From: Litoreibacter meonggei
GTDB lineage: Bacteria; Pseudomonadota; Alphaproteobacteria; Rhodobacterales; Rhodobacteraceae
Direction: 5' to 3'
Length of the DNA: 64,000 bases
NCBI RefSeq assembly: GCF_003663885.1
Contig: NZ_RCCE01000006.1
Span: 248,001-312,000 of the forward strand
Under the pieces are notes generated by a model that had not been told where the DNA came from, made no database searches, and worked only from the letters and a program-made list of their open reading frames with translations. How positions within the stretch are numbered: the first letter of the stretch is position 1; each line of letters starts with the position of its first letter. Both the position numbers and the translations under genes were made by a program. Below are positions 35,081-44,401 of the stretch, one piece after another.

Positions 35081-36703
35081 ATGTCCGAAACATTCGATCA
35101 TATTGTAATTGGTGGTGGATCATCAGGCTGTGTCGCCGCCGCGCGGCTTGCCAGCGACGGCAACGCGCGGGTTTTGCTATTGGAAGCAGGGCATTCCCAC
35201 CGCCATCCATTGCTCGATATGCCGCCGGGCATCTTCAAGATGATCAACGGCTCCAAGTTCATGAAATATCACAAGACGACGCCACAGGCACATTTGGATG
35301 GGCGCGTGCATGAGATTTCTCAGGGCAACGTTCTGGGCGGCGGTTCGTCGGTTAACGCGCAGGTTTATATGCGCGGGCGCCCGTCGGATTATGACGAATG
35401 GGACAGTATCCTGCGCGGCAATTACGACCGGATCGGATGGGGTTGGTCTGACGTATTGCCGCATTTCCGCGGCATGGAATCCAACAACCGTCTGAATAAC
35501 GAATATCACGGCACTGATGGCAAAATGCTGGTCTCGGACCCCGGCCATATCAATGAAATGTCACGTTGGTTCGTACAATCAGTACAAGCCTTGGGCGAGC
35601 CGTTTAACCCCGACTTCAACGGCGCGGCTCAGCGTGGCGTTGGATTTTATCAGTTTATGAACCGGCACGGCAAACGCAGTTCGGCCGCCTATGCCTTCAT
35701 CGCACCAGAACAGGAAAACCCCAACCTGACCGTGCGCCTGCACTGCGCGGTCCAACGCATCATTGTCGAAAACGGGCGCGCAGTTGGAGTGAGCTACAAA
35801 GACAAGTCTGGGCAACTGCTTGATGTTCGCGCCGATGGCGAGGTGATCCTGAGCGCAGGTGCGCTGGTCTCGCCTAAAGTGCTGATGTTGTCAGGCATTG
35901 GACCGGCAGATCACTTGAAAGACCATGGCATTGAGTGCCACCTAGACGTGCCGGGTGTTGGCCAAAATCTGGTCGACCACCCCGAAGTTCCAGTTACCGC
36001 TTTTGCCAATGGGCCATACGGTTACTTCAAACAAGGCGACGGGTGGCGGATGATCCGCAACGGTGTCCAACTGAAGCTGTTTGGTACTGGACCGGTGACC
36101 TCGGCGGGGGTTGAGGCCGGGGCCTTTGTGAACCCCAAAGATCCAACCGCAGACCCGACGATCCAAGCGTTCTGTGTCCCGATCGTCTATCTTGACCGTG
36201 ATGTGTTGCAAGAGGTCGAAGACGATTACGGCGTCACAGTCACAACCGTCGTCGTCAAGCCCAAGTCGCGCGGCGAGGTCCGGCTGGCCTCGGCCAATCC
36301 CGACGACATGCCGCTCGTATCTCCAAACCTGCTGAAAGACCCCAGCGACATGCAAGAAATGATCGAAGGGCAGCGGTTCTTTGTTAAAGCGCTGCAGCAA
36401 AGTCCGATCTCAGCCAAGCTGCGCTCGATTGTTATCCCCTCGACGGATGATCTGTCTGATGAGGCCTTGCGCACCCACTGCAAGAAATTCGTCAAGACCA
36501 ACTACCACCCGGCGGGTACGGCAAAAATGGGTGCCGATGGCGACAAGATGGCAGTGTTGGATGCGCGGATGCGTGTGCGGGGAATAGATGGTTTGCGGGT
36601 CTGCGATATGTCAGCTGTGCCGAATATCAATGCAGGAAACACCAATGCTCCAGCCATGATGTTGGGGGATCGCTGTGCCGATCTGGTGATGGGACGGCTC
36701 TAA
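35081..36703 (+). CDS. GMC-family FAD oxidoreductase (choline/alcohol dehydrogenase-like)
   Basis: Flavoprotein of 540 aa. The FAD-binding N-terminus is FDHIVIGGGSSGCVAAARLAS with Glu in LLLEAGHSH. The GMC signature 1 region is GNVLGGGSSVNAQVYMRG and signature 2 GALVSPKVLMLSGIGP. The catalytic His is in TNYHPAGTAKMG and the Asn partner in NAGNTNAPAMMLGDR. Members oxidise primary alcohols, often polyols or choline, to aldehydes. It heads an operon whose next gene is an aldehyde dehydrogenase 30 bp away, so oxidation of a terminal alcohol to a carboxylate by the pair is likely. Substrate not determinable. Confidence 0.9.
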   Translation: MSETFDHIVIGGGSSGCVAAARLASDGNARVLLLEAGHSHRHPLLDMPPGIFKMINGSKFMKYHKTTPQAHLDGRVHEISQGNVLGGGSSVNAQVYMRGRPSDYDEWDSILRGNYDRIGWGWSDVLPHFRGMESNNRLNNEYHGTDGKMLVSDPGHINEMSRWFVQSVQALGEPFNPDFNGAAQRGVGFYQFMNRHGKRSSAAYAFIAPEQENPNLTVRLHCAVQRIIVENGRAVGVSYKDKSGQLLDVRADGEVILSAGALVSPKVLMLSGIGPADHLKDHGIECHLDVPGVGQNLVDHPEVPVTAFANGPYGYFKQGDGWRMIRNGVQLKLFGTGPVTSAGVEAGAFVNPKDPTADPTIQAFCVPIVYLDRDVLQEVEDDYGVTVTTVVVKPKSRGEVRLASANPDDMPLVSPNLLKDPSDMQEMIEGQRFFVKALQQSPISAKLRSIVIPSTDDLSDEALRTHCKKFVKTNYHPAGTAKMGADGDKMAVLDARMRVRGIDGLRVCDMSAVPNINAGNTNAPAMMLGDRCADLVMGRL

Positions 36704-36733
36704 GCCGCGGCCAACTAAAAAGGAATTTCCGAA

Positions 36734-38176
36734 ATGACAGCCTACAAAACATTCATCAATGGCGCGTGGCATGAGATGAAGGAGCGGGAACGGATCGAAG
36801 TCACCAATCCAACCGATGAAACTGTGCTGGGAACGATCCCGGACTGCACGCGCGATGACGTAGATGTCGCCGTTGAGGCCGCAAAAGCCGCACAACCGGG
36901 CTGGGCCGCACTGCCACCAATTGAACGGGCCAAGGCGCTGCGCAAACTGGCAGGTCTGATCGAAGAAAACGCAGATCATCTGGCCCGAACGCTGGTTCTG
37001 GAACAGGGCAAGCCGCTTGATCAAGCACATGGCGAGGTTGGTGCGGCGGTCAATTTCCTGACCTACGCCGCGGAACATGCGCGCCGGATCACGGGCGACA
37101 TCATGCCGTCTGACAATCCTGACGAAGAGATCCTGATCCGCCGCCTGCCTCGCGGCGTCGTGGTTGGCCTGACGGCTTGGAATTATCCGCTGGCACTCGC
37201 CGCGCGCAAACTTGGACCGGCTTTGATCGCTGGGAACACGTTCATCCTGCTTAGCCACGAGATTACACCAATCTCGGGCCTTGAGCTGGTGCGGTTGTCC
37301 GAGCAGGCAGGTTTTCCACCCGGCGTGTTCAACGTCCTGACTGGGCGCGGCCCGATTGTAGGCGACGCGCTTGTGGCCCATCCAGATACGGACATGATCA
37401 CCATGACAGGCTCCAGCCGCGCCGGGGTCGAGATATACAGGAACGCAGCGAACCGGCTAAAATTCATCAGTCTTGAGTTGGGCGGAAAAGCGCCCTTTAT
37501 CGTCATGGAAGACGCCGACGTCGAAAAAGCCGCACAAGCCGCAGTCATCGCGCGCTACACCAACTGCGGCCAAATCTGTACATGTGCCGAGCGCATTTAT
37601 TTGCACCGCTCAATTGCAGATGCCTTTACTGATAGATTTGTGTCCCTGTCCAAAGCCATCACCATCGGCAACCCGATTGACAACCCTGACATGGGCCCCA
37701 AGGTCAGCGGGATCGAAGTCGAAAAGGTCGAGGCCATGATCGCCGCCGCGATCGACGCGGGCGCAGAGCCGCTGCTGCGCGGTGGACCTTTGACAGGTGG
37801 CGTTCACTCTAAAGGCCATTGGCTGGCCCCCACCGTCCTATCGGTCACCGACAACACATCGCCGATCATGCAAAACGAGGTCTTCGGCCCCGTCGCGCCC
37901 TTGATGCAGTTCGACGATTTCGACGAGGCTGTATCGCTCGCCAACGCCAGCGACTTCGGCCTGTCGGCTTATCTGTGGACAGCTGATACCAAGCGGATCT
38001 TGCGCGCCAGTCGTGAGCTGAAATTCGGCGAGGTTTACATAAACCGTGCTAACGGCGAACAGGTGCAGGGCTACCATACCGGATGGGGTCTGTCTGGTAC
38101 CGGCGGCGAAGATGGTGCATATGGCTTTGATGCTTACTTCAAAAAACAAACCACCTACTTGAACTGGGCGACCTGA
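36734..38176 (+). CDS. NAD(P)-dependent aldehyde dehydrogenase
   Basis: ALDH-superfamily enzyme of 480 aa. The general base is in [17 protein letters not shown], the catalytic Cys in [15 protein letters not shown], and the C-terminal Glu in [12 protein letters not shown]. The segment that normally reads KPSE or KSHE and supplies the lysine for the NAD adenosine ribose is here [13 protein letters not shown] (near residue 172), so that lysine is replaced by Leu. This could shift cofactor preference. The stop overlaps the start of the next gene as TGATG. It probably oxidises the aldehyde made by the upstream GMC enzyme. Confidence 0.9.
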   Translation: MTAYKTFINGAWHEMKERERIEVTNPTDETVLGTIPDCTRDDVDVAVEAAKAAQPGWAALPPIERAKALRKLAGLIEENADHLARTLVLEQGKPLDQAHGEVGAAVNFLTYAAEHARRITGDIMPSDNPDEEILIRRLPRGVVVGLTAWNYPLALAARKLGPALIAGNTFILLSHEITPISGLELVRLSEQAGFPPGVFNVLTGRGPIVGDALVAHPDTDMITMTGSSRAGVEIYRNAANRLKFISLELGGKAPFIVMEDADVEKAAQAAVIARYTNCGQICTCAERIYLHRSIADAFTDRFVSLSKAITIGNPIDNPDMGPKVSGIEVEKVEAMIAAAIDAGAEPLLRGGPLTGGVHSKGHWLAPTVLSVTDNTSPIMQNEVFGPVAPLMQFDDFDEAVSLANASDFGLSAYLWTADTKRILRASRELKFGEVYINRANGEQVQGYHTGWGLSGTGGEDGAYGFDAYFKKQTTYLNWAT

Positions 38177-39279
38177 TGACCGCGATTGCAGATGTTAAAA
38201 TCAGGCACTTTACGGTGCCGCTGGACGAAGTGCTCGTCGATGCGAAGCACGGCGCGCATACGCATTTCGAACTGGTGACAGCGACCATCACTACCGCCGA
38301 TGGCGCCTCGGGAACGGGTTACACCTACACAGGCGGAAAGGGCGGACGGGCGATTGAAGCAATGCTCGTCCACGATCTCGCCCCTTTCTTGATGGGTAAG
38401 GATAGCAAGGATGTCGAAGCCCTCCACGACGCAATGCAATGGCATGTGCACTATGTTGCGCGGGGCGGCATCGCTTCGTTTGCAATTTCTGCGATCGATA
38501 TCGCGCTGTGGGATCTGCGCGGAAAACGCCTGAACCAACCACTTTGGCAGATGGCCGGCGGGACTGACGCAACCTGTCGGGCCTATCGCGGCGGGATTGA
38601 TTTAAATTTTCCACTCCCGAAATTGCTCGAGTCTATCCAAGGCTATCTTGATGAAGGGTTTAACGGAGTCAAAATCAAGATCGGACAGCCTGATCTGGCG
38701 GATGACATCGAACGTATCGCCGCTGTTCGTGAGTTGATCGGTCCGGACGTCACCTTCATGGTCGATGCAAATTACGCCATGAGTGTGGACGAAGCCATCA
38801 ACGCCGTTCACCTAATGAAACCCTACGACATTTACTGGTTCGAAGAGCCGACGATCCCCGATGACTACCTTGGATTTGCTAAAATTTCCGAAACCGGAAT
38901 GCCCATCGCGATGGGCGAAAATCTGCATACCGAGCACGAATTTGGCTATGCATTCGCGCAATCCAACCTTAGCCATATTCAACCTGATGCGTCGAACTGC
39001 GGCGGCATCACTGGTTGGCTGCGGGTCGCCGAGATGGCGCGTGTGCACGGCTTGCCTGTCAGTTCGCACGGGATGCAGGAGCTACATGTTAGTCTGGTTT
39101 CCGGACAACCCAATCCCGGTTGGATCGAAGTGCATTCCTTCCCGATTGATCGCTACACAACCCGACCACTCGTGCTTGAAAATAGCCGCGCCGCCGCCCC
39201 GGACACGCCGGGAACCGGCGTGACTTTTGCACCAGAAAAGCTCTCCCCATTTGATACAACCCAAGGAACCCGAAAATGA
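38176..39279 (+). CDS. Enolase-superfamily enzyme, mandelate racemase type (sugar acid dehydratase?)
   Basis: Protein of 367 aa. Every mandelate-racemase-subgroup active-site element is present: KIK with Lys166/Lys168, metal ligands Asp197 (MVDAN), Glu223 (WFEEP) and Glu248 (GEN), the Asp271-His298 dyad (QPD, SSHGMQE) and Glu318 (GWIEVHS). Numbering is almost collinear with mandelate racemase. Most such enzymes in sugar operons dehydrate aldonic or aldaric acids to 2-keto-3-deoxy acids. It is followed by an alcohol dehydrogenase (ATGA overlap) and a KduD-like SDR, supporting a sugar acid substrate. A close paralog lies at 41.1-42.2 kb on the other strand. Confidence 0.88.
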   Translation: MTAIADVKIRHFTVPLDEVLVDAKHGAHTHFELVTATITTADGASGTGYTYTGGKGGRAIEAMLVHDLAPFLMGKDSKDVEALHDAMQWHVHYVARGGIASFAISAIDIALWDLRGKRLNQPLWQMAGGTDATCRAYRGGIDLNFPLPKLLESIQGYLDEGFNGVKIKIGQPDLADDIERIAAVRELIGPDVTFMVDANYAMSVDEAINAVHLMKPYDIYWFEEPTIPDDYLGFAKISETGMPIAMGENLHTEHEFGYAFAQSNLSHIQPDASNCGGITGWLRVAEMARVHGLPVSSHGMQELHVSLVSGQPNPGWIEVHSFPIDRYTTRPLVLENSRAAAPDTPGTGVTFAPEKLSPFDTTQGTRK

Positions 39280-40304
39280 CCATTAATGCTGCCTATTACT
39301 GTGGCAACAAGACGTTTGCCGTAGAACAGATTGACGCCCCTGCGCCCGGACGCGGAGAGGTTCAAATCGACATCGCCTATTGTGGGATCTGTGGTACCGA
39401 CCTGCACGTCTACCTTGGTCATATGGACGCGCGTATCGGCAACCACCGCGTGATAGGGCATGAAATGTCGGGGCGTGTCGCGGCCCTCGGCGACGGTGTC
39501 AGCGGGTTTGAAGTTGGCCAGAAGGTCGTCGTACGTCCGCTGGATCATTGCGGCGATTGTCCGGCGTGCAATGCGGGCCACCAGCATATCTGCCACAAGC
39601 TGAAATTCCTCGGCCTTGATACCGACGGCGCGTTTCAGCAAAAATGGTCAGTACCAGCGCATACACTGCACGCTCTACCCGATGATATGAGCCTTGACCA
39701 CGCAGCCCTTGTTGAGCCGATGGCTGTTGCCACGCATGACGTGCGGCGCGCTCAAGTCCAACCGGGCGAAGACGTGTTGGTCATCGGGGGTGGCCCGATC
39801 GGCATGTTGGTGGCGGTTGCCGCCCGCCAGGCCGGGGCCAAGGTCATGATCTCGGAAGTGAACGAACATCGTCTGGCTCTGGCTACGGAAATGGGTTTCG
39901 ACGTTGTTAATCCTAAAACAGTGGACGCGGCTGAGGCAGTGACTGCCGCGACAGATGGCAAAGGCGCAGATGTGGTCTTTGAGGTCTCGGGCACGCAGCC
40001 CGGCGTTGACCTTATGACCGCCGCCGCCGCCACGCGCGGGCGAATTTGCATGGTAGCAATCCACGCCTCCAAGCCACAAATCGATTTGTTCCAGTTCTTC
40101 TGGCGCGAGTTGGAGATGATTGGCGCTCGCGTCTATGAGCCCAGTGACTATGACCAAGCCATCGAGTGGCTGTCAGGTGGAATTGGCGCAGAACGTCTGA
40201 TCACCAACGTGACCAGCCTCGGCGATATTCAGTCTGCGTTCGAGGATCTAACACAAGTGCCTACTTCGATGAAAACCCTAATCCGCGTAAATGAGGACGT
40301 CTGA
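39276..40304 (+). CDS. Zinc-dependent alcohol/polyol dehydrogenase
   Basis: Medium-chain dehydrogenase of 342 aa, starting in an ATGA overlap with the preceding gene. Catalytic zinc: [15 protein letters not shown] and VIGHEMSG. Structural zinc: [18 protein letters not shown] site: [19 protein letters not shown]. It resembles threonine/sorbitol/idonate-type dehydrogenases. In this operon it probably oxidises a secondary hydroxyl of a sugar acid or polyol. Three bases separate it from the SDR gene. Confidence 0.9.
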   Translation: MTINAAYYCGNKTFAVEQIDAPAPGRGEVQIDIAYCGICGTDLHVYLGHMDARIGNHRVIGHEMSGRVAALGDGVSGFEVGQKVVVRPLDHCGDCPACNAGHQHICHKLKFLGLDTDGAFQQKWSVPAHTLHALPDDMSLDHAALVEPMAVATHDVRRAQVQPGEDVLVIGGGPIGMLVAVAARQAGAKVMISEVNEHRLALATEMGFDVVNPKTVDAAEAVTAATDGKGADVVFEVSGTQPGVDLMTAAAATRGRICMVAIHASKPQIDLFQFFWRELEMIGARVYEPSDYDQAIEWLSGGIGAERLITNVTSLGDIQSAFEDLTQVPTSMKTLIRVNEDV

Positions 40305-40307
40305 AAA

Positions 40308-41075
40308 ATGAGCACCCCTTCTTTTGACCTTTCAGGAAAAACCGCACTGGTCACCGGCGCGCGGCGCGGTATTGGCAAAGGCATGGCCGAGGCCTTGGCA
40401 GCTGCCGGGGCAGATATCATCGGCGTCTCCGCGTCGATGGAAAGCGACGGCGGCACATTGGGCGATAGCGTGCGAGCCGCCGGGCGCAGTTTCTCAGGCT
40501 ACGCCTGCGATTTCTCTGACCGGGCAGCCGTCACAGCCTTTGCGGCACAGGTGCAGGCCGATCACCCGCAGATCGACATTCTGATCAACAACGCCGGCAC
40601 GATCAAACGTAAACCCGCCGCCGAACATCCCGATGAGTGGTGGGACGAAGTGGTCGAGGTAAACCTGTCGGCCCAGTTCGTGCTGTCCCGCGAGATCGGC
40701 GCAAAAATGATCGAACGCGGCGCGGGCAAGATCATCTTTACCGCATCGCTGCTAACGTTTCAGGGCGGCATCACTGTGCCGGGGTACGCCGCCTCCAAGG
40801 GCGGCATTGGTCAGCTTACGAAAGCCTTGGCTAACGAATGGGCCGGCAAAGGCGTTAACGTTAACGCGCTTGCTCCGGGCTATATCGCAACGGACAACAC
40901 ACAGGCGCTGCAAGATGACCCTGACCGCTCAAAGTCAATTCTAGAACGGATCCCTGCTGGTCGCTGGGGCACCCCAGCGGACTTCGGTGGCCCAGCCGTG
41001 TTTCTCGCGTCCGCCGCCTCCGACTATGTGCACGGTACCATCCTGACCGTCGACGGAGGATGGATGGGCCGGTGA
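40308..41075 (+). CDS. SDR-family oxidoreductase, KduD-like
   Basis: Short-chain dehydrogenase of 255 aa. TALVTGARRGIGKGMAEALA is the cofactor site, NNAGTIKRKPAAEH the NNAG strand, with Ser in FTASLLTFQGG and catalytic YAASKGGIGQLTKAL. PGYIATDNTQALQDDPDR and RIPAGRWGTPADFGGPAVF are characteristic of 2-deoxy-D-gluconate 3-dehydrogenase and KduD. That family interconverts 2-keto-3-deoxygluconate and its 5-keto form, fitting a product of the upstream dehydratase. Last gene of the operon; it converges on the next gene with a 12-bp gap. Confidence 0.88.
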   Translation: MSTPSFDLSGKTALVTGARRGIGKGMAEALAAAGADIIGVSASMESDGGTLGDSVRAAGRSFSGYACDFSDRAAVTAFAAQVQADHPQIDILINNAGTIKRKPAAEHPDEWWDEVVEVNLSAQFVLSREIGAKMIERGAGKIIFTASLLTFQGGITVPGYAASKGGIGQLTKALANEWAGKGVNVNALAPGYIATDNTQALQDDPDRSKSILERIPAGRWGTPADFGGPAVFLASAASDYVHGTILTVDGGWMGR

Positions 41076-41087
41076 GGGAACCCCCAG

Positions 41088-42185
41088 TCAAGAAGAAGAC
41101 TGATGTGCCGCTTCGAGTTTATCCCAATCAAAGGTCACGCCAGTTCCAGGAGAACTTGGCGCGACCGCCATATGATCTTCGACACGTAAAGGTTGCAGCG
41201 TGTATTGATCAATCGGGAAGGAATGCACCTCCAGCCACCCAGAATTGGGCCGCGCGGCAAGTAGGCTGACATGCAATTCCTGCATCCCGTGGCTACAGAC
41301 GGATAGGCCGTGGCGTTCAGCGACGTCCGCTGCCCGAAGCCATGTGGTGATCCCACCACATGTGCCGACATCAGGCTGCATGAAAGCCAGCGCGCCGGTT
41401 TGGCTAAGCAATTCGAAATCATGCACGGAATGACAATTCTCGCCTGCGGCAAGCGGAATGTCGGAGTTTGCGGCGATCTTCTCGTAGCCCTCGAAATCAT
41501 CCGGATCTATTGGCTCTTCGAACCAAGTCAGGTTCGCAGGTTCAAACCCGCGTGCCCCGCGGATCGCTGTGTCGACATCTAGCCCGTAGTTTGCATCAAC
41601 CATGAACGCGTTGTCCGGACCGATGTGATTGCGAACCTCCTGAACGCGCTCGATGTCTTCGCCAAGATCCTCGCGCCCGACCTTGATCTTGATCCCGTTA
41701 TGGCCCCGCGCCAGATAGCCGTCGATATTCGATAGCAACTTGGGCAGCGGGAAATTCAGGTCGATCCCGCCGCAATAGGCTTTGCACCGATCCGAGGCTC
41801 CACCCGCCATGTCGACCAGCGACTGGCCCAGAGCCTTCCCGCGAATATCCCACAGAGCGACATCGACGGCCGCGATGGCAAATGCAGACAACCCGCCGCG
41901 CCCGACATAGTGGATATGCCAGCGCATTTCGTCGTGCAGATATTCGACATTCGTCGCGTCTTTGCCCAGCAAATACGGAGACAGATCGTGCTGGATCATA
42001 GCCACAATCGCATGACCGCCCCAACCGCCGGTATAGGTGTAGCCCGTCCCCGTCGATCCGTCGTCAAGGGTTATGGTGGCCGTGATCAACTCGAAATGGG
42101 TGTGATCGCCATGCTTTGCGTCTGACAAAACCTCCGATAGGGGAATGCGAAAAAGGCGTGCGTCTACGCGTGTGATCTTGGGCAT
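41088..42185 (-). CDS. Second enolase-superfamily enzyme, mandelate racemase type
   Basis: Protein of 365 aa when started at MPKITRVDARLFRIPL, which aligns end to end with the paralog at 38.2 kb; a Met eight codons upstream (42209) is less likely. Active-site set: Lys166/Lys168 (KIK), Asp197, Glu223, Glu249 (GEN), Asp272, His299 (CSHGMQE) and Glu319 (GWLEVHS). It shares long stretches with the paralog, for example [13 protein letters not shown] and WFEEP. It follows an orphan DctP gene and a terminator hairpin. Through the shared operator upstream of dctP it may supply the dehydratase step for the 43.6-53.4 kb operon (inferred). Confidence 0.87.
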   Translation of the reverse strand: MPKITRVDARLFRIPLSEVLSDAKHGDHTHFELITATITLDDGSTGTGYTYTGGWGGHAIVAMIQHDLSPYLLGKDATNVEYLHDEMRWHIHYVGRGGLSAFAIAAVDVALWDIRGKALGQSLVDMAGGASDRCKAYCGGIDLNFPLPKLLSNIDGYLARGHNGIKIKVGREDLGEDIERVQEVRNHIGPDNAFMVDANYGLDVDTAIRGARGFEPANLTWFEEPIDPDDFEGYEKIAANSDIPLAAGENCHSVHDFELLSQTGALAFMQPDVGTCGGITTWLRAADVAERHGLSVCSHGMQELHVSLLAARPNSGWLEVHSFPIDQYTLQPLRVEDHMAVAPSSPGTGVTFDWDKLEAAHQSSS

Positions 42186-42216
42186 TTGTGTCTCGCGGAT
42201 TGGGGGCATTGGAACG

Positions 42217-42250
42217 CAAAACCCCCAGCGGATGCGTATCCGCTGAGGGT
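42217..42250 (-). terminator. Terminator/attenuator after dctP gene
   Basis: On the minus strand CAGCGGAT-ACGC-ATCCGCTG (42245 to 42226), extended by CCC/GGG pairs, is followed by TTTT (42221-42218). It begins about 18 bases beyond the dctP stop codon and ends about 30 bases before the downstream mandelate-racemase-type gene, so it should strongly reduce but may not abolish read-through. Confidence 0.8.
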
Positions 42251-42268
42251 CATTCGTTAAATCTTGAC

Positions 42269-43294
42269 TTAGTCTGTCAGGCCAATTCGCTTAAGAAAGG
42301 CCTTGTGGCTGTGCACAATCTTTGCGGTTTCAGGCGTGCGTGTTGCCCATTCCGTCCAGGCACCTTGAGCAGCCGCGCGGAATGTTGCCCGATCCTCTGC
42401 CGACCAATCGTAAACCGTGACGCCTTCGGCCGGTAGCTCTGCCAAGGCTTCTCCGTTTTGCACGATAACGCTCATCATCAGGTCCATCGCCAAGGCTTTC
42501 TCGGCGGTTTCAATGATGGTTTGTTGCGCTGGCGTCAGGCTTTCCCAAACGTCCGTGCGACAAGCCAAATGGTCCGACGACATCGAGTGGAAACCCGGAT
42601 AGGTCGTGTGCTTGGCGATGTCGTAAATGCCAAGACTACGGTTCACGGCCAAAGTAGCCGCATCAGCACCGTCGATGATTTTGGTTTCCAGCGCAGTAAA
42701 GATTTCGGTGAAATCCATGACGATAGGCTTGGCACCGAGCGATGCAAAAATCTCGGACTCCATGCCGGGAGGCGAGCGGAATTTGAAGTCCTTCAAATCA
42801 GCTACGCCGTTCAAAGGCCGTGTCGAATTCAAAGATTCCTGACCGCCAACATGCGCGCCAATGAACGTCATGCCGTAGGCAGAGTAGAGCTCGTTGATGA
42901 CTTCCTTGCCACCACCGTAATTCACCCATGTTTGATATTGCAACGGCGTGTCATAGCCGCCCATCGTGTCGGCCACAAACTGAAAGGCCGGGTTTTTGCC
43001 GGTTTGGTAGCTGCCATTGGTCATGTCACAATCGAGAATTCCCGATGTCGCAGCGTCAAATGTCTCGACTGACTTGACCACAGATGACGAGTAGAACATT
43101 TCAATTTCGATCGAGCCGTCAGACATTGCATGTACGCGATCAACGAAATCCGCGATCAGGATGCCGACCGTGGATTCAGGTCCCTGATGGTTTTGAATGC
43201 GCAGTTTTACGGCGTGGCCATCCGCAAGTGCGGCGGTAGCGCAAAAGCCGAGTGCTGTCGCCGCCGCCATTACGGTTCTTATCGAATTATTCAT
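42269..43294 (-). CDS. Orphan TRAP substrate-binding protein (DctP family)
   Basis: Periplasmic protein of 341 aa with a Sec signal peptide (MNNSIRTVMAAATALGFCATAALA in outline) and GGGAG before the ATG. DctP features: GSIEIEMFYSSSVVKSVETF, DLKDFKFRSPPGMESE with the conserved Arg for carboxylate binding, FTALETKIIDGADAA and SSDHLACRTDVWESLTP. No DctQ or DctM gene lies on either side, so the membrane subunits are encoded elsewhere or were lost. A perfect palindrome identical to the one upstream of the 53-kb operon sits 132 bp before the start, indicating common LacI control. Confidence 0.88.
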   Translation of the reverse strand: MNNSIRTVMAAATALGFCATAALADGHAVKLRIQNHQGPESTVGILIADFVDRVHAMSDGSIEIEMFYSSSVVKSVETFDAATSGILDCDMTNGSYQTGKNPAFQFVADTMGGYDTPLQYQTWVNYGGGKEVINELYSAYGMTFIGAHVGGQESLNSTRPLNGVADLKDFKFRSPPGMESEIFASLGAKPIVMDFTEIFTALETKIIDGADAATLAVNRSLGIYDIAKHTTYPGFHSMSSDHLACRTDVWESLTPAQQTIIETAEKALAMDLMMSVIVQNGEALAELPAEGVTVYDWSAEDRATFRAAAQGAWTEWATRTPETAKIVHSHKAFLKRIGLTD

Positions 43295-43642
43295 TATCTT
43301 CTCCCGAAAATCGTTATGTGAAGGATCTGAGTTTACGTCATCCTCAGATGTGGACCTGTGGCGGAAAAAAATACCGAAAAATTTGCTCTCGACATCCGGC
43401 CCCCTGCCCTAGGGTAAGCCTAGAATGTTCACGTGAACACATCAAGAGAAATACTATCACGCCTATCCATGCTCAGATTGCTCCGAATTTTGCGGATTCA
43501 GCGGTTTGCACTTCCTCATGAGAGATCAAGCACCCTCCCGAGGAATAAAATCTAGCGGGATAAGTCCTGCCACCCACACCGCCGCAATACTGGCCACCAC
43601 AGTTTGTTGCGCAGCAGACCGCTCCCGCTTGGGGAGTTGCGG
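43295..43642. other. Intergenic region with dctP promoter and shared operator
   Basis: About 350 bases between the dctP start and the end of the ABC operon, both minus strand. It holds the 14-bp palindrome annotated separately. The portion near 43540-43640 has a short CTCCC/GGGAG hairpin without a T-run beyond the SDR stop. No further gene is visible. Confidence 0.5.
43426..43439. promoter_or_regulatory. LacI-type operator, copy 1
   Basis: TGTTCACGTGAACA is a perfect 14-bp palindrome with central CG, 132 bp upstream of the dctP start codon. The identical 14 bases occur at 53431-53444 between a divergent LacI gene and the 43.6-53.4 kb operon, so the same repressor most likely binds both. Confidence 0.75.
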
Positions 43643-44401
43643 CTAGGACGCCCAGCCCGCGTCGACGATCAGTGTTTGATTGGTGACGGCCCGCGCCGCG
43701 TTTGAGCAAAGAAAAACGGCGGCGTCCGCAACATCCGAGGCTTCGGTAAACCGCTTCAGACACTGCCGCTCCATCACCGTTTTATGCAACTCGGGCGTGA
43801 GCCATTTTTCGACCTGCCGTTCGGTTTTAACAAATCCTGGAAGCAGACAGTTCACGCGAATACCGTCCGGCCCCAGTTCCCGCGCCAGTGCACGGGTCAA
43901 TCCTTCAATCCCCGCCTTTGCGGTGACATAGCCCATCGCGTCTTCCAGCCCCTCGCGCCACGCGATGGACCCGAAATTCAAAATGACGCCGTGTTTCTGA
44001 GCACGCATTGCCGGCAACACAGCTTGCGTGCAGAAAAACTGATGATCCAAGTTAACGGCAAGCGTTTTTCGCCACATCTCGGGCGTGATTTCGGCGGTCT
44101 GGTGGCGGGTGTCATTCGCGGCCCCATTCACCAGCACGTCAACGCAGCCCTGTTGATCCACGATCGAGGTCAACAGCGTTTGAACCGCGTCAACCTCCGT
44201 GAGGTCCGCTTCATGAAACGTCACTGATCCCTCAAGCGCCTCTGCCAGCGCTTCGCCAGCGTCGCGATTGATATCGAGGAAGGAGACACGCGCGCCTTGA
44301 TCTGCAAACGCAGCAACCACCGCGGCTCCGATCCCCGTCGCGCCGCCGGTGACGATAACGTGCTTCCCCGCCAGATCTGTCGCTAATCCGGAGGCAGTCA
44401 T
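43643..44401 (-). CDS. SDR-family dehydrogenase, aldose 1-dehydrogenase-like
   Basis: Short-chain dehydrogenase of 252 aa. VIVTGGATGIGAAVVAAFAD is the cofactor site; NGAANDTRHQTAEITPEMW, NFGSIAWREG, YVTAKAGIEGLTRALAREL and LPGFVKTERQVEKW closely resemble bacterial D-xylose/L-fucose-type 1-dehydrogenases, which oxidise aldoses to aldonolactones. The ATG at 44401 overlaps the ATPase stop; a GTG three bases earlier is possible. It is the last gene of the operon. It would supply the first oxidation step after sugar uptake; the sugar is not identified. Confidence 0.83.
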   Translation of the reverse strand: MTASGLATDLAGKHVIVTGGATGIGAAVVAAFADQGARVSFLDINRDAGEALAEALEGSVTFHEADLTEVDAVQTLLTSIVDQQGCVDVLVNGAANDTRHQTAEITPEMWRKTLAVNLDHQFFCTQAVLPAMRAQKHGVILNFGSIAWREGLEDAMGYVTAKAGIEGLTRALARELGPDGIRVNCLLPGFVKTERQVEKWLTPELHKTVMERQCLKRFTEASDVADAAVFLCSNAARAVTNQTLIVDAGWAS

